Assembly (NCBI RefSeq): GCF_020037015.1
Contig: NZ_JAIQDE010000008.1
Location: 1 to 64,000, forward strand
From: Corallococcus sp. AS-1-6
GTDB lineage: Bacteria; Myxococcota; Myxococcia; Myxococcales; Myxococcaceae
DNA length: 64,000 bases
Reading direction: 5' to 3'
The notes beneath the pieces are model-generated. The model ran no database searches, had not been told where the DNA came from, and saw only the letters and a list, made by a program, of their open reading frames with translations. The position numbers and the translations under genes were made by a program. Below are positions 57,124-64,000 of this stretch, piece after piece (position 1 is the stretch's first letter; every line of letters starts with the position of its first letter).

Positions 57124-59073
57124 CTACCCGGGGTCTCCCGGGTGGGCGAGGTCGCCCCAGGCGGAGTGCGGTGCCGGGTGCGCCCGCGTGCGCATGTACC
57201 AGGGCACGCTGACCACCACCAGGCGCCGCTCGCCGGACAGCAGCAGCGCGCTGCGCAGCAGCTCCGAGCGGTGGCCGTAGAACATGGCCCGGTACCAGCG
57301 CCGCTCCAGCAACTCCGGCAGCACGATGGCCACGGTGCCGCCCGGCACCTCCGCGAGCAGCGCGTCCAGGTAGTCCATCAGGGGCCACACCAGCGCGCGG
57401 TACGGCGATCCCACGTGCACGAGCGGCGGAGGCCTCCTCCCCGCCTCCTGGAGCGGCGCCTGGACGAAGTGCTGCCATTGCGAGTCCAGCGCCGCCTCGT
57501 CGGTGTCGCCGCTGCAGATGTGCACCGCCCTCACGTCGTCGCTCAGCGTCAGCGCGAAGCGCAGCGCCGTCTCCGACGCGTGGGACCAGCGGTCCACGGG
57601 CACCACGGCGACCATCGGCGACGCGGGCGTCAGGAGCACGGGCCGCTTCAGCTCCGTCACCTGCCGCGTGCGCGTGTACGCGGCGTGGACGCGCGACAGC
57701 AGCAGCAGCCCCACGGGCACGATGACGAACGCGGCCCAGCCGCCGTGCGCGAACTTGGACACGCCCACGATGCACAGCGTGAGCGCCGTCATCGCCGCGC
57801 CCGCGCCGTTGAGGGCCCGGCGCCACCGCCAGCCGTCCTGCTCCCGGTGGCGCCCCCAGTGCACCACCATGCCCGCCTGGGACAGGGTGAAGGCCATCAG
57901 CGCGCCAATGGCGAACAGGGGAATCAGCCGGTCCGTGATGCCCCCGCACGCGATGAGCAGCACGGCCGCCAGCGCGGACAGGGTGAGGATGCCGCGCGAC
58001 AGGGCGAGCCTGCGGCCCCGGTGGGCGAAGCCCGGCGGCAGGTAGCGCTCGCGCGCCAGCACCTGGCAGACGAGCGGGAAGCCCGCGTAGCTGGTGTTCG
58101 CGGACAGCGCGAGCACGCAGAGGATGGCGGCCATGGCCACGTAGTAGAAGACGCCGCGCCCCATCACCGCCGCGATGAGCTGCGAGAGCACCGTCTGGTA
58201 GTGGGCGCCGCCGGGGACGGTGGCGCCCACGCCGTACGCCCGGCACAACAGCGCGATGCCCAGCAGCATCGTCACCAGGACGCCCACGATGATGCCCAGC
58301 GTGACGCGCGCGCGGCGGACGTCGGGGTCGCGGAAGATGGGCACCGCGTTGCTGATGGCCTCCACGCCCGTCATCGCCGTGCACCCGCTGGCGAAGGCGC
58401 GAATCACCAGCCACGCGCCCACGGACGCGGTGGGCACCGCCAGCGGTGGCGGCGGCTGGACGGGCGTCGCATCCCCCGTGGACAGCTTGAAGAGGCCCAC
58501 GGCCAGCACCACGCCCAGGGACGCGATGAAGAACCACGTGGGCACGACGAACACGGCGCCCGCCTCGCTGACGCCGCGCAGGTTCACCAGGGTGAGCAGC
58601 GCCAGCAGGCCCAGGGTGATGTGCAGCGTGTGCGGCCGCAGGGCAGGGACCGCGGACACCAGCGCGCCCGTGCCGGCGGAGATGCCCACCGCCACGTTGA
58701 GCAGGTAGTCCAGCATCAGCGCCGTCGCCGCGAGCAGCCCCGCGCCCCGCCCCAGGTTCTGCTTCGCCACGGAGTAGGCGCCGCCGCCGCTGGGGTACGC
58801 GGCGATGGTCTGCGCGTACGAGCCCGCGACGAGCATCAAGAGCCCGACGATGGCGGCGGTGATGGGGAGGAGCAGCCACACCCCCGCGGCCCCCAGCGGG
58901 CGCAGCACGGTGAGCGCGGCCTCCGGGCCGTACGCGGCGGAGGACAGCGCGTCCAGCCCCAGGAGCGCCACGCCGGTGAGGACGCCCGTCTTCTCCTGCA
59001 TCGCCTGGGCGCTGGTGAGCGGGCGCCCCAGGAGCACGTCCATGACGCCGTTGCCTTCGCGGCGCCGGGGCAT
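57124..59073 (-). CDS. APC-superfamily permease, KimA-like
   Basis: A 649-residue transporter. After LLGRPLTSAQAMQEKTGVLT come about 12 membrane segments with the APC signature LDALSSAAYGPEAALTVLRP and AAYPSGGGAYSVAKQNLG. A cytoplasmic C-terminal domain of about 200 residues is universal-stress-protein-like (VAVVPVDRWSHASETALRFA). This combination resembles KimA-type K+/H+ symporters as well as amino-acid permeases; the substrate is not decidable. The start at 59073 has AGGAGG six bases upstream, much better than the Met at 59112. Divergent from the ECF sigma gene. Confidence 0.82.
   Translation of the reverse strand: MPRRREGNGVMDVLLGRPLTSAQAMQEKTGVLTGVALLGLDALSSAAYGPEAALTVLRPLGAAGVWLLLPITAAIVGLLMLVAGSYAQTIAAYPSGGGAYSVAKQNLGRGAGLLAATALMLDYLLNVAVGISAGTGALVSAVPALRPHTLHITLGLLALLTLVNLRGVSEAGAVFVVPTWFFIASLGVVLAVGLFKLSTGDATPVQPPPPLAVPTASVGAWLVIRAFASGCTAMTGVEAISNAVPIFRDPDVRRARVTLGIIVGVLVTMLLGIALLCRAYGVGATVPGGAHYQTVLSQLIAAVMGRGVFYYVAMAAILCVLALSANTSYAGFPLVCQVLARERYLPPGFAHRGRRLALSRGILTLSALAAVLLIACGGITDRLIPLFAIGALMAFTLSQAGMVVHWGRHREQDGWRWRRALNGAGAAMTALTLCIVGVSKFAHGGWAAFVIVPVGLLLLSRVHAAYTRTRQVTELKRPVLLTPASPMVAVVPVDRWSHASETALRFALTLSDDVRAVHICSGDTDEAALDSQWQHFVQAPLQEAGRRPPPLVHVGSPYRALVWPLMDYLDALLAEVPGGTVAIVLPELLERRWYRAMFYGHRSELLRSALLLSGERRLVVVSVPWYMRTRAHPAPHSAWGDLAHPGDPG
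57126..57143. terminator. hairpin at the convergent 3' ends
   Basis: ACCCGGG, loop GTCT, CCCGGGT form a perfect 7-bp stem. It lies 22 bases past the stop of the FHA activator gene and overlaps the last codons of the convergent permease gene. It could end both transcripts; no T-run is present. Confidence 0.4.
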
Positions 59074-59165
59074 GAACGGCCTCCTGCGTCCGTACTCGGC
59101 CCACTGAGCCATGGCGGCGTCCCCCTGGCACGGAAGGTGCGCACCGGCTGTCCGGGCGAGAACAC

Positions 59166-59194
59166 GGCCCTGGAGTCGCATGCCCTCCAGGGCC
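59166..59194. repeat. perfect 10-bp inverted repeat between permease and sigma gene
   Basis: GGCCCTGGAG (59166-59175) and CTCCAGGGCC (59185-59194) are exact inverted copies around a 9-base loop. They sit in the divergent gap and abut the shared element at 59196. Either an operator or a hairpin in the permease leader. Confidence 0.5.
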
Positions 59195-59195
59195 A

Positions 59196-59220
59196 TAGAC
59201 CCTTTCGCTCGCCCGTTCGT
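59196..59220 (+). promoter_or_regulatory. TAGACCC-CGTTCG element (copy C)
   Basis: TAGACCCTTTCGC at 59196 and CGTTCGT at 59214-59220, 30 bases before the ATG of an ECF sigma factor. CGTT-type hexamers are usual ECF -10 elements, and such factors often drive their own genes. Copies A and B precede 16731 and 20523. The block spacing varies (18, 19 and 22 bases start to start), which counts against a simple promoter. Confidence 0.5.
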
Positions 59221-59250
59221 TTCACGGGAAGACACAGGAGACCGTCCGCC

Positions 59251-59766
59251 ATGGGCCCGCACGCCGCCGTCCTCCCCTTCCCCACCCTGGATGATTTGTA
59301 CGCCCTGCACCGTCCCCGGGCGCTGGCCATCGCCCGGCGCATCGTGGGGGACACCGACGACGCGGAGGACGTGGTGCAGGACGTCTTCCTGCGCCTGTCG
59401 CGGCAGCCACCGGGGCTGGATGGGCGCGCGACGTGGACGACCTGGCTGCACCGGGTGATGGTCAACAGCAGCATCAACTGGCTGCGCGCGCGCAGGCGCC
59501 GGGAGCGGCTGTCGCACGCGCCCCAGGAGACCGTGTCGCCGGAGGCCCACGCCATGGGCACGCAGATGCAGCGGCAATTCCACGAGGCGCTGGAGGAGGT
59601 GAACCCCCAGCAGCGGCAGGTGCTCTACCTGCGCGAGGTGCGCGGCCTGGGCTCCGCTGAAATCGCCCGGCTGCTGCGCATCCCGGAGGGCACCGTGAAG
59701 AGCGCCCTGCACCGCGGCCGCCAGCGCGCCCTCACCGTGATGGAGGAGCGCGGCCAGCGGCCCTGA
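59251..59766 (+). CDS. ECF-type RNA polymerase sigma factor
   Basis: A 171-residue sigma-70-family factor with only regions 2 and 4, as in extracytoplasmic-function types. Region 2 includes ALAIARRIVGDTDDAEDVVQ and VFLRLSR; region 4 includes QRQVLYLREVRGLGSAEIAR with IPEGTVKSALHRGRQRAL, the -35-binding helix-turn-helix. No anti-sigma factor gene is adjacent: the next gene is convergent and soluble. Control may therefore act through expression, by the element just upstream, or a remote partner. The subgroup cannot be assigned by eye. Confidence 0.93.
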   Translation: MGPHAAVLPFPTLDDLYALHRPRALAIARRIVGDTDDAEDVVQDVFLRLSRQPPGLDGRATWTTWLHRVMVNSSINWLRARRRRERLSHAPQETVSPEAHAMGTQMQRQFHEALEEVNPQQRQVLYLREVRGLGSAEIARLLRIPEGTVKSALHRGRQRALTVMEERGQRP

Positions 59767-59778
59767 GGGGCGAAGGCG

Positions 59779-60432
59779 CTACTCGTCGCCCTTGCTGCCC
59801 ACGAACTGGTCGCCCTTCTCCTTGAAGAGGAGGTTGAAGCTGGTGAGCGAGCCGTAGACGCGGGTGATGTAGCCCTGCATCTCCGCCTTCTCCGCGTCCG
59901 TGAGCTTGGGGTGCGCGTTGAGCTTCTGCTCCAGCACGCGGATGCGGTCGCGCACCATCGTGACCTTGTGGAACAGGTTGTCGATGGGCATGTCCTTCGC
60001 CTGCAGCTCCGGGTTGCCCGGCACCAGCCGCACCGTGCCGCCCTCCCACTTGCCCGCGAGCGGCGGATCACTGAGGCCCGCCGCCTCCCGGAAGATGTCC
60101 ATCAGCTCTTCGCGCGTCATGTTCAGCCCTTCCAGGTCCACCACTTCGTGCGGATCCGCGCGGTGGCGCACCACCACGGGCGCCACGCTGCGCGGGGCGC
60201 GGGTCCGCGTGCTCGAAACCACGGGCGCCGGGGCCGCGGAGCCCCGGGGCGCGTACTTGTCACAGATGGGCGCGGAGGGAGGGAACATGCCGCGCGAGCC
60301 CTGCAGGCGGCACGGCCCCACCCACCCACGGTGATCCACGGAGTGCGGGCTCCAGAGCTTGCAGTTGCCACACACCCGCTCATCCGGCCGGAAGGTGGGC
60401 AGCGCTGGAGTCCCGTCCCCCGCGTCCGACAT
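59779..60432 (-). CDS. protein with N-terminal Cys cluster, function unknown
   Basis: A 217-residue soluble protein I do not recognise. Residues 18-60 contain four Cys in a CGNCKLW-x18-C-x15-C pattern (CGNC, PCRLQ, ICDKY), likely a metal site. A linker is followed by a helical domain (about 100-217) with LNMTREELMDIFREAAGLSD, VTMVRDRIRVLEQKLNAHPK and TDAEKAEMQGYITRVYGSLT. No signal peptide or membrane span. It lies one base downstream of the S46 peptidase gene and is presumably co-transcribed, although its cytoplasmic look does not match a secreted enzyme. Confidence 0.65.
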   Translation of the reverse strand: MSDAGDGTPALPTFRPDERVCGNCKLWSPHSVDHRGWVGPCRLQGSRGMFPPSAPICDKYAPRGSAAPAPVVSSTRTRAPRSVAPVVVRHRADPHEVVDLEGLNMTREELMDIFREAAGLSDPPLAGKWEGGTVRLVPGNPELQAKDMPIDNLFHKVTMVRDRIRVLEQKLNAHPKLTDAEKAEMQGYITRVYGSLTSFNLLFKEKGDQFVGSKGDE

Positions 60433-60433
60433 T

Positions 60434-62611
60434 TCAGCGCGCCTCCCTGGCCACCGGCTTGCCCTTGCGGATGTTGAGCTCGCGCAGGAGCGCGTCCGCG
60501 TCCTCGACCTGGTCGAGCTGCCACAGCAGGTAGCGCACGTCCACGTTGACGTTCCGGGCCACGTCCGGATTGTAGCCGAAGTCGTTCGCGACGTTCTCCC
60601 ACACGCGGTCGAAGTTCACGCCGACGAGCTGCCCCTTGCCGTTCACCGTGGGGCTGCCGGAGTTGCCGCCCGTGGTGTCCGCGTCCGCCAGGAAGTCCAC
60701 CGGCACGTCCTTCAGCCGGGGGTCCACCCACCGGCCGAACTTCTTCGCCGCCGCGGCCGCGCGCACCTTCTCCGGCGCGTTGAAGGGCTCCTCGCCGGTG
60801 TGCTTCTGCAGCATCCCCGTCAGCGTCGTCTGCGGCAGGTACTGCACGCCGTCGCGCGGCGTGTAGCCCTGCACCTTGGCGAACGACACGCGCAGCGTGC
60901 TGTTGGCGTCCGGAGCAATCGGCTTGCCCGCCTGCGCCATCACCGCCTTGCGCCACGCCGGCCGCAGCCGGGAGGACGCGCCCAGGCGCTGCTCGCGCGT
61001 GTCATCCAGCGCGGACTGCTCCTTCGCCAGCTCCATGCCGAACGCCAGCAGCGGGTCGCGGCGCGCGACGAGCTGCCCCACGGACTCGTCCGCCATCTTC
61101 ATGCGCTCCGCGAGCGTGAGCACCTTCGTGCCCGCGTAGAGCGAGTCGATCTTCGCCAGGACGTCCTTCTCCGCGTACGTCTTGCCGAAGACGGTGTCCA
61201 CGGCCGCGATGCGCGCGTCCTGGGGGAGCGCCTGCGCGCGCTTCACGAACGCGTGCAGCAGCGCCTTGTCCGCGGCGAGGAAGAGGTTCTTCTGCTCGCG
61301 CTCCAGGCGGTCCTTGATGCGCGGCACCTCGCGGTCCATGTACTCCGGGCGGCGCTCCAGGTCCGGCTTCACGCGCTCCATGGCCAGCCGGGACACGGAC
61401 GCGGCCAGCGCCGGCCCGCGCGCCAGGCGGCTGGACATGACCAGGAGGAACTCGCGCTCGAAGGTCTTGGAGGCGGTCTGCTGCTCCGCGAGCAGCGCCT
61501 CGCGGGCCTTGATGGCCTCCCCCCACTTCGCGGGGTCCTTCTGGGCCCAGGCGACGGTGGCGGCCTCCGCGTCGCGCTGCTTCTCCACGATGTGGCCGCG
61601 CTTCAGGCCCGCCAACTGGCCGCCCGCGTTCTTGTAGACGTTGTGCAGGCTCTTGAGCTGCGAGGCCACGGCGATCTTCCCGGCCGGGTCCTTCTCCCCT
61701 TCCGCCTCCAGGATGCGGATGGCCTCACCCATCACGTCGCGGATGCGCGGGTAGAAGCGCGCCTGGCGCTCCGCCATCTCGTCCGCGAGCAGCGTGCGGA
61801 AGGTGGAGCCCGGGTAGCCCAGCACCATCACGAAGTCGCCCGGCTTCACGCCCTCCGTGGACAGCGGGAAGAAGAACTCCGCCTTGTAGGGCACGTTCTT
61901 GTCGCTGAACGCCGCGGAGGCGCCGTCCGGCGCGGTGTACGCGCGGATGATGGCGAAGTCGCCGGTGTGGCGCGGCCACATCCAGTTGTCCTCTTCTCCG
62001 CCGTACTCACCCACGGCGCGCGGCGGCGCGTAGACGAGCCGCACGTCCTGCAGCTCCACGGCGTCCACCAGCGTGTAGTTCACGCCGCCGTCGAAGGTGG
62101 CCACCTGGCAGCGGGTGGCGGGGCGCTTCTCGCACTCGGCGACCAGCTCCTTCTGCTTGCGGTCGATGGCCTTGTAGCGCGCGAGGTCGTCCGCGCCCTG
62201 CGGCACGGCGGCGTTGACCTCCGCCGTCACGTCCTTGAAGCCGCGCGGCACCTGCACGCGCGAGCCCTTGCCCGGGAGCTCCTCCGCCTGGCTCTTCGCG
62301 AGGAAGCCGTCCGTGATGAGATCCTTCTGCGGGGAGCTGTGCTCCTGGATGATGGAGAAGGCACAGTGGTGGTTGGTGATGATGAGGCCGGAGGCGGAGA
62401 TGAACGACCCGGAGCAGCCGCCGGTGTTCACCGTGCCCGCGAGCAGGCCCGTGCCCCGCTTGGGGTCCCACAGCTTGCTGGGCGGCAACTGGAGGCCCTG
62501 GGCCTTGAGCCAGGCGGGGCTCAGTTCCAGCACCTGCTGCGGGGTCCACTTCCCTTCCCCGGCGAAGGCCGGGGCTGCCACGAGCGAGAGGAGAAGGAGC
62601 GTCTTCTTCAT
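60434..62611 (-). CDS. S46-family dipeptidyl-peptidase, DPP11-like (Asp/Glu specific)
   Basis: A 725-residue secreted serine exopeptidase. The signal peptide is MKKTLLLLSLVAAPAFA. His of the triad is in GLIITNHHCAF, Asp in EEDNWMWPRHTGDFA, and Ser651 in GGNSGSP. Exactly 18 residues after that Ser is Arg669 (NFDRVWE). In P. gingivalis DPP11 the equivalent Arg673 selects P1 Asp/Glu, whereas DPP7 has Gly, so an acidic-residue DPP11 specificity is predicted. It releases dipeptides from N-termini and suits a predatory, proteolytic lifestyle. Length is normal for the family. Confidence 0.9.
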   Translation of the reverse strand: MKKTLLLLSLVAAPAFAGEGKWTPQQVLELSPAWLKAQGLQLPPSKLWDPKRGTGLLAGTVNTGGCSGSFISASGLIITNHHCAFSIIQEHSSPQKDLITDGFLAKSQAEELPGKGSRVQVPRGFKDVTAEVNAAVPQGADDLARYKAIDRKQKELVAECEKRPATRCQVATFDGGVNYTLVDAVELQDVRLVYAPPRAVGEYGGEEDNWMWPRHTGDFAIIRAYTAPDGASAAFSDKNVPYKAEFFFPLSTEGVKPGDFVMVLGYPGSTFRTLLADEMAERQARFYPRIRDVMGEAIRILEAEGEKDPAGKIAVASQLKSLHNVYKNAGGQLAGLKRGHIVEKQRDAEAATVAWAQKDPAKWGEAIKAREALLAEQQTASKTFEREFLLVMSSRLARGPALAASVSRLAMERVKPDLERRPEYMDREVPRIKDRLEREQKNLFLAADKALLHAFVKRAQALPQDARIAAVDTVFGKTYAEKDVLAKIDSLYAGTKVLTLAERMKMADESVGQLVARRDPLLAFGMELAKEQSALDDTREQRLGASSRLRPAWRKAVMAQAGKPIAPDANSTLRVSFAKVQGYTPRDGVQYLPQTTLTGMLQKHTGEEPFNAPEKVRAAAAAKKFGRWVDPRLKDVPVDFLADADTTGGNSGSPTVNGKGQLVGVNFDRVWENVANDFGYNPDVARNVNVDVRYLLWQLDQVEDADALLRELNIRKGKPVAREAR

Positions 62612-62651
62612 GGTGCCCCCTCCCTACCCCGTCCGCCGCCCCGGCGCGACC

Positions 62652-62714
62652 GTTCCGGTGTCCGGGACGCGCGTTTTCGCGGAAGATGGAACGCGCTTGG
62701 ATGTTCCGGTGTCC
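62652..62714. promoter_or_regulatory. direct repeats flanking an inverted repeat
   Basis: GTTCCGGTGTCC occurs at 62652-62663 and again at 62703-62714, 51 bases apart. Between them lie GCGCGTT (62669-62675) and AACGCGC (62690-62696), an exact inverted pair. The set fills the 122-base divergent gap between the S46 peptidase and M50B-like genes. Candidate operator or promoter region, by pattern only. Confidence 0.4.
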
Positions 62715-62733
62715 AGGCAGGAGGGGACCAGCG

Positions 62734-63471
62734 ATGCGGACCGCGAGCGGGGCGACACTGGATTTCGGAAGGCTGGCGCTGCTCGTCCTCCTGATGGGGG
62801 CGTCCTGGTACTTCTGGTATTCGCCGGTGCTGTGGCCGGTGAAGGTGCTGGTGGTGATGATGCATGAGAGCGGGCACGCGCTCGCCACGCTGCTCGTGGG
62901 GGGCTCGGTGGACCGGGTCCACCTCCAGTTGAACGAAGGGGGGAGCTGCTTCTCCCGCCTGCCGCCGGGCGTCATCAACCGCGTCATCGTGTCGTCCGCG
63001 GGCTACCTGGGCAGCGCGGTGGCGGGCGCGGCGCTGATGCTGGCCACCTTCCGCTTCCGGCTGGGCCGCGCGGTGATGGGCGCCGCGTCCGTGTGGCTGG
63101 CGGTGATGGGCTTCTTCTACGCGGGGGACCTGTTCACCCTGGCCTTCTGCCTGGGCATGGCGCTGGCCATGGGGCTGGGCGCGCGCTTCCTGCCCACGGG
63201 GCTGGTGGACGCGCTCAACCTGTTCCTCGCGGCCTTCACCGCGCTCTACGTCGTCTTCGACCTGAGGGACGACCTGTGGAACAGCGCGGTGCGCGCCCAG
63301 AGCGACGCGGCCATCCTCGCCAGCGAGACGTGGGTGCCGTCCATCGTCTGGGCGGCGCTGTGGACGCTCCTGTCCCTGGCCCTGCTGGGGGTGTCCGCGT
63401 ACTGGGCCATGCACGCGAAGCCGGGCGGCGGCGTGAAGATGCCGCCCATGGCCCGCGCGCGGCGGGTGTGA
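62734..63471 (+). CDS. M50B-like membrane metallopeptidase-family protein
   Basis: A 245-residue polytopic membrane protein of the peptidase M50B-like group. The zinc motif HESGHALATLLVGG (HExxH) lies at the end of the second hydrophobic stretch, followed by about five more (YLGSAVAGAALMLATF, AASVWLAVMGFFYAGDLF and others). A typical M50 NPDG second ligand motif is not obvious; LVDALNLFLAAF stands near its place, so activity is uncertain. ATG 62734 follows AGGAGG by nine bases; the frame is open further upstream, but without such a site. It is the last gene before the base composition changes. Confidence 0.75.
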   Translation: MRTASGATLDFGRLALLVLLMGASWYFWYSPVLWPVKVLVVMMHESGHALATLLVGGSVDRVHLQLNEGGSCFSRLPPGVINRVIVSSAGYLGSAVAGAALMLATFRFRLGRAVMGAASVWLAVMGFFYAGDLFTLAFCLGMALAMGLGARFLPTGLVDALNLFLAAFTALYVVFDLRDDLWNSAVRAQSDAAILASETWVPSIVWAALWTLLSLALLGVSAYWAMHAKPGGGVKMPPMARARRV

Positions 63472-63557
63472 GAAGAAAACGAACCATGAACTGAATCCAA
63501 TCTACCAACGCATCGAAACCCGCCAACAGCAAAAGCACACACAGCAATAGGACCAAA

Positions 63558-64000
63558 ATGCCAAATGAATTCACTGCCGAATCTCTACCAGCAGCAATTC
63601 GCCTTCTCTTCCAGCTAAACAATTATGACGTAGAAGGACCAGTACAACTCAGAGGAGCGGAAGTCGATCTAGTCGCTAGGCCCAAATCCGACCCATTCGG
63701 CACGCCGATATACATCGAAGCAACTATCGAACATGTTGACAATGAAAAATACGGAAAGGATGCGGGGAAATTCGCCTTAATCCGCGAGATCGATCCTGGC
63801 GCACGGAGACTAATCGTCTCAGCCAGAAGTTTCTCGCTCCCGGTTAAAGAACGAGCCAAAGACAGCCGCATTGAAACACTCACATACGACGAACTGTTTG
63901 CCAAATTCGAAAGATTCGACCCATACATCAAAAACGTACTTTCAACTGGACCCTCCGCAAGACAGTTGCGCGACCTTGATGCCGTATACGAAGAGCCTTC
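63558..64000 (+). CDS. AT-richer gene, N-terminal part: nuclease-like domain of a possible defence protein
   Basis: The frame starts at ATG 63558, five bases after AGGA, and runs open to the window edge (147 full codons). An in-frame stop at 63492 and no other Met fix the start. GAEVDLVARPK followed by TPIYIEATIEHVDNEKYGKD looks like a PD-(D/E)xK or Mrr-type core, with Asp then Glu on consecutive strands, although the usual Lys of ExK is Thr. LTYDELFAKFERFDPYI and LRDLDAVYEEP resemble the linker before NTPase domains in large NACHT/STAND-type proteins. Codon third positions are largely A/T, unlike the rest of the window, pointing to recent transfer. Function beyond this is inference. Confidence 0.55.
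   Translation, partial: MPNEFTAESLPAAIRLLFQLNNYDVEGPVQLRGAEVDLVARPKSDPFGTPIYIEATIEHVDNEKYGKDAGKFALIREIDPGARRLIVSARSFSLPVKERAKDSRIETLTYDELFAKFERFDPYIKNVLSTGPSARQLRDLDAVYEEP

Noticed and set aside
63623-63931. Minus-strand frame of 102 codons at the right edge
   Set aside because: It is antisense to the better-supported nuclease-like frame, has no ribosome site, and its Ser/Leu-rich product shows no domain.

Overview
The window is high-GC chromosomal DNA with dense, often overlapping genes and strong G/C bias at codon third positions. The gene content points to a fruiting myxobacterium of the Myxococcus/Corallococcus type (Myxococcota). It has eukaryotic-like Ser/Thr kinases, FHA, cyclic-nucleotide-binding and TIGR02266-type PilZ proteins, two sigma-54 activators, many lipoproteins and TPR proteins, and a set matching the GltA-GltB-GltC outer-membrane complex of gliding motility. 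No tRNA, rRNA, CRISPR array, transposase or attachment site was seen.

Layout. 1-636: a decayed patch with an RCC1-repeat remnant and a short inverted lipoprotein leader. 637-4672: two back-to-back Ser/Thr kinases and an RluA-type pseudouridine synthase. 4669-8191: a YjbQ-family protein, DNA polymerase IV and a poly(A) polymerase/CCA-enzyme homologue. 8572-11979: HAD-family protein, PlsX and an MFS exporter on the minus strand. 12085-15898: gltC, gltB and gltA on the minus strand, ending at a textbook terminator. 16122-18164: a lipoprotein and a VWA protein. 18329-20453: purE-purK-ybaK. 20523-24654: a membrane/coiled-coil protein, an EAL-CBS-GGDEF protein, a DUF192 lipoprotein and a PilZ-like protein. 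24680-34901: a membrane-anchored HExxH/TPR protein, small SRPBCC and NTF2-like proteins, homoserine kinase, a TPR protein, and a minus-strand group of FHA/TPR, dual cNMP-domain and NTF2-like proteins. 35080-38990: tldD, tldE/pmbA and a ParB-like protein.

39038-57104 is the main system. An NtrC-type response regulator is followed by a 200-bp control region and a complete type II secretion operon: gspC, D, E, F, a 47-residue membrane ORF, G, a G-like protein without a pilin leader, H, I, J, K, L, M, N. It ends with a second sigma-54 activator carrying two FHA domains. The control region holds a near-perfect sigma-54 -24/-12 element (TGGCAC-N5-TTGCT) and, upstream, two related perfect 11-bp dyads exactly 60 bp apart. 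This reads as an enhancer-driven secretion operon with its activators at both ends.

57124-63471: an APC/KimA-like permease, an ECF sigma factor, a Cys-containing protein, an S46 peptidase whose specificity residue is the DPP11-type Arg, and an M50B-like membrane protein. The sigma-factor gene is preceded by a TAGACC(C)TTT-CGTTCG element that also lies before the VWA gene and the 410-residue membrane protein, so the three may share control.

From about 63472 the base composition drops abruptly. An AT-richer gene open to the right edge begins like an N-terminal nuclease-like domain of a defence-type protein; it is probably the edge of a horizontally acquired island.
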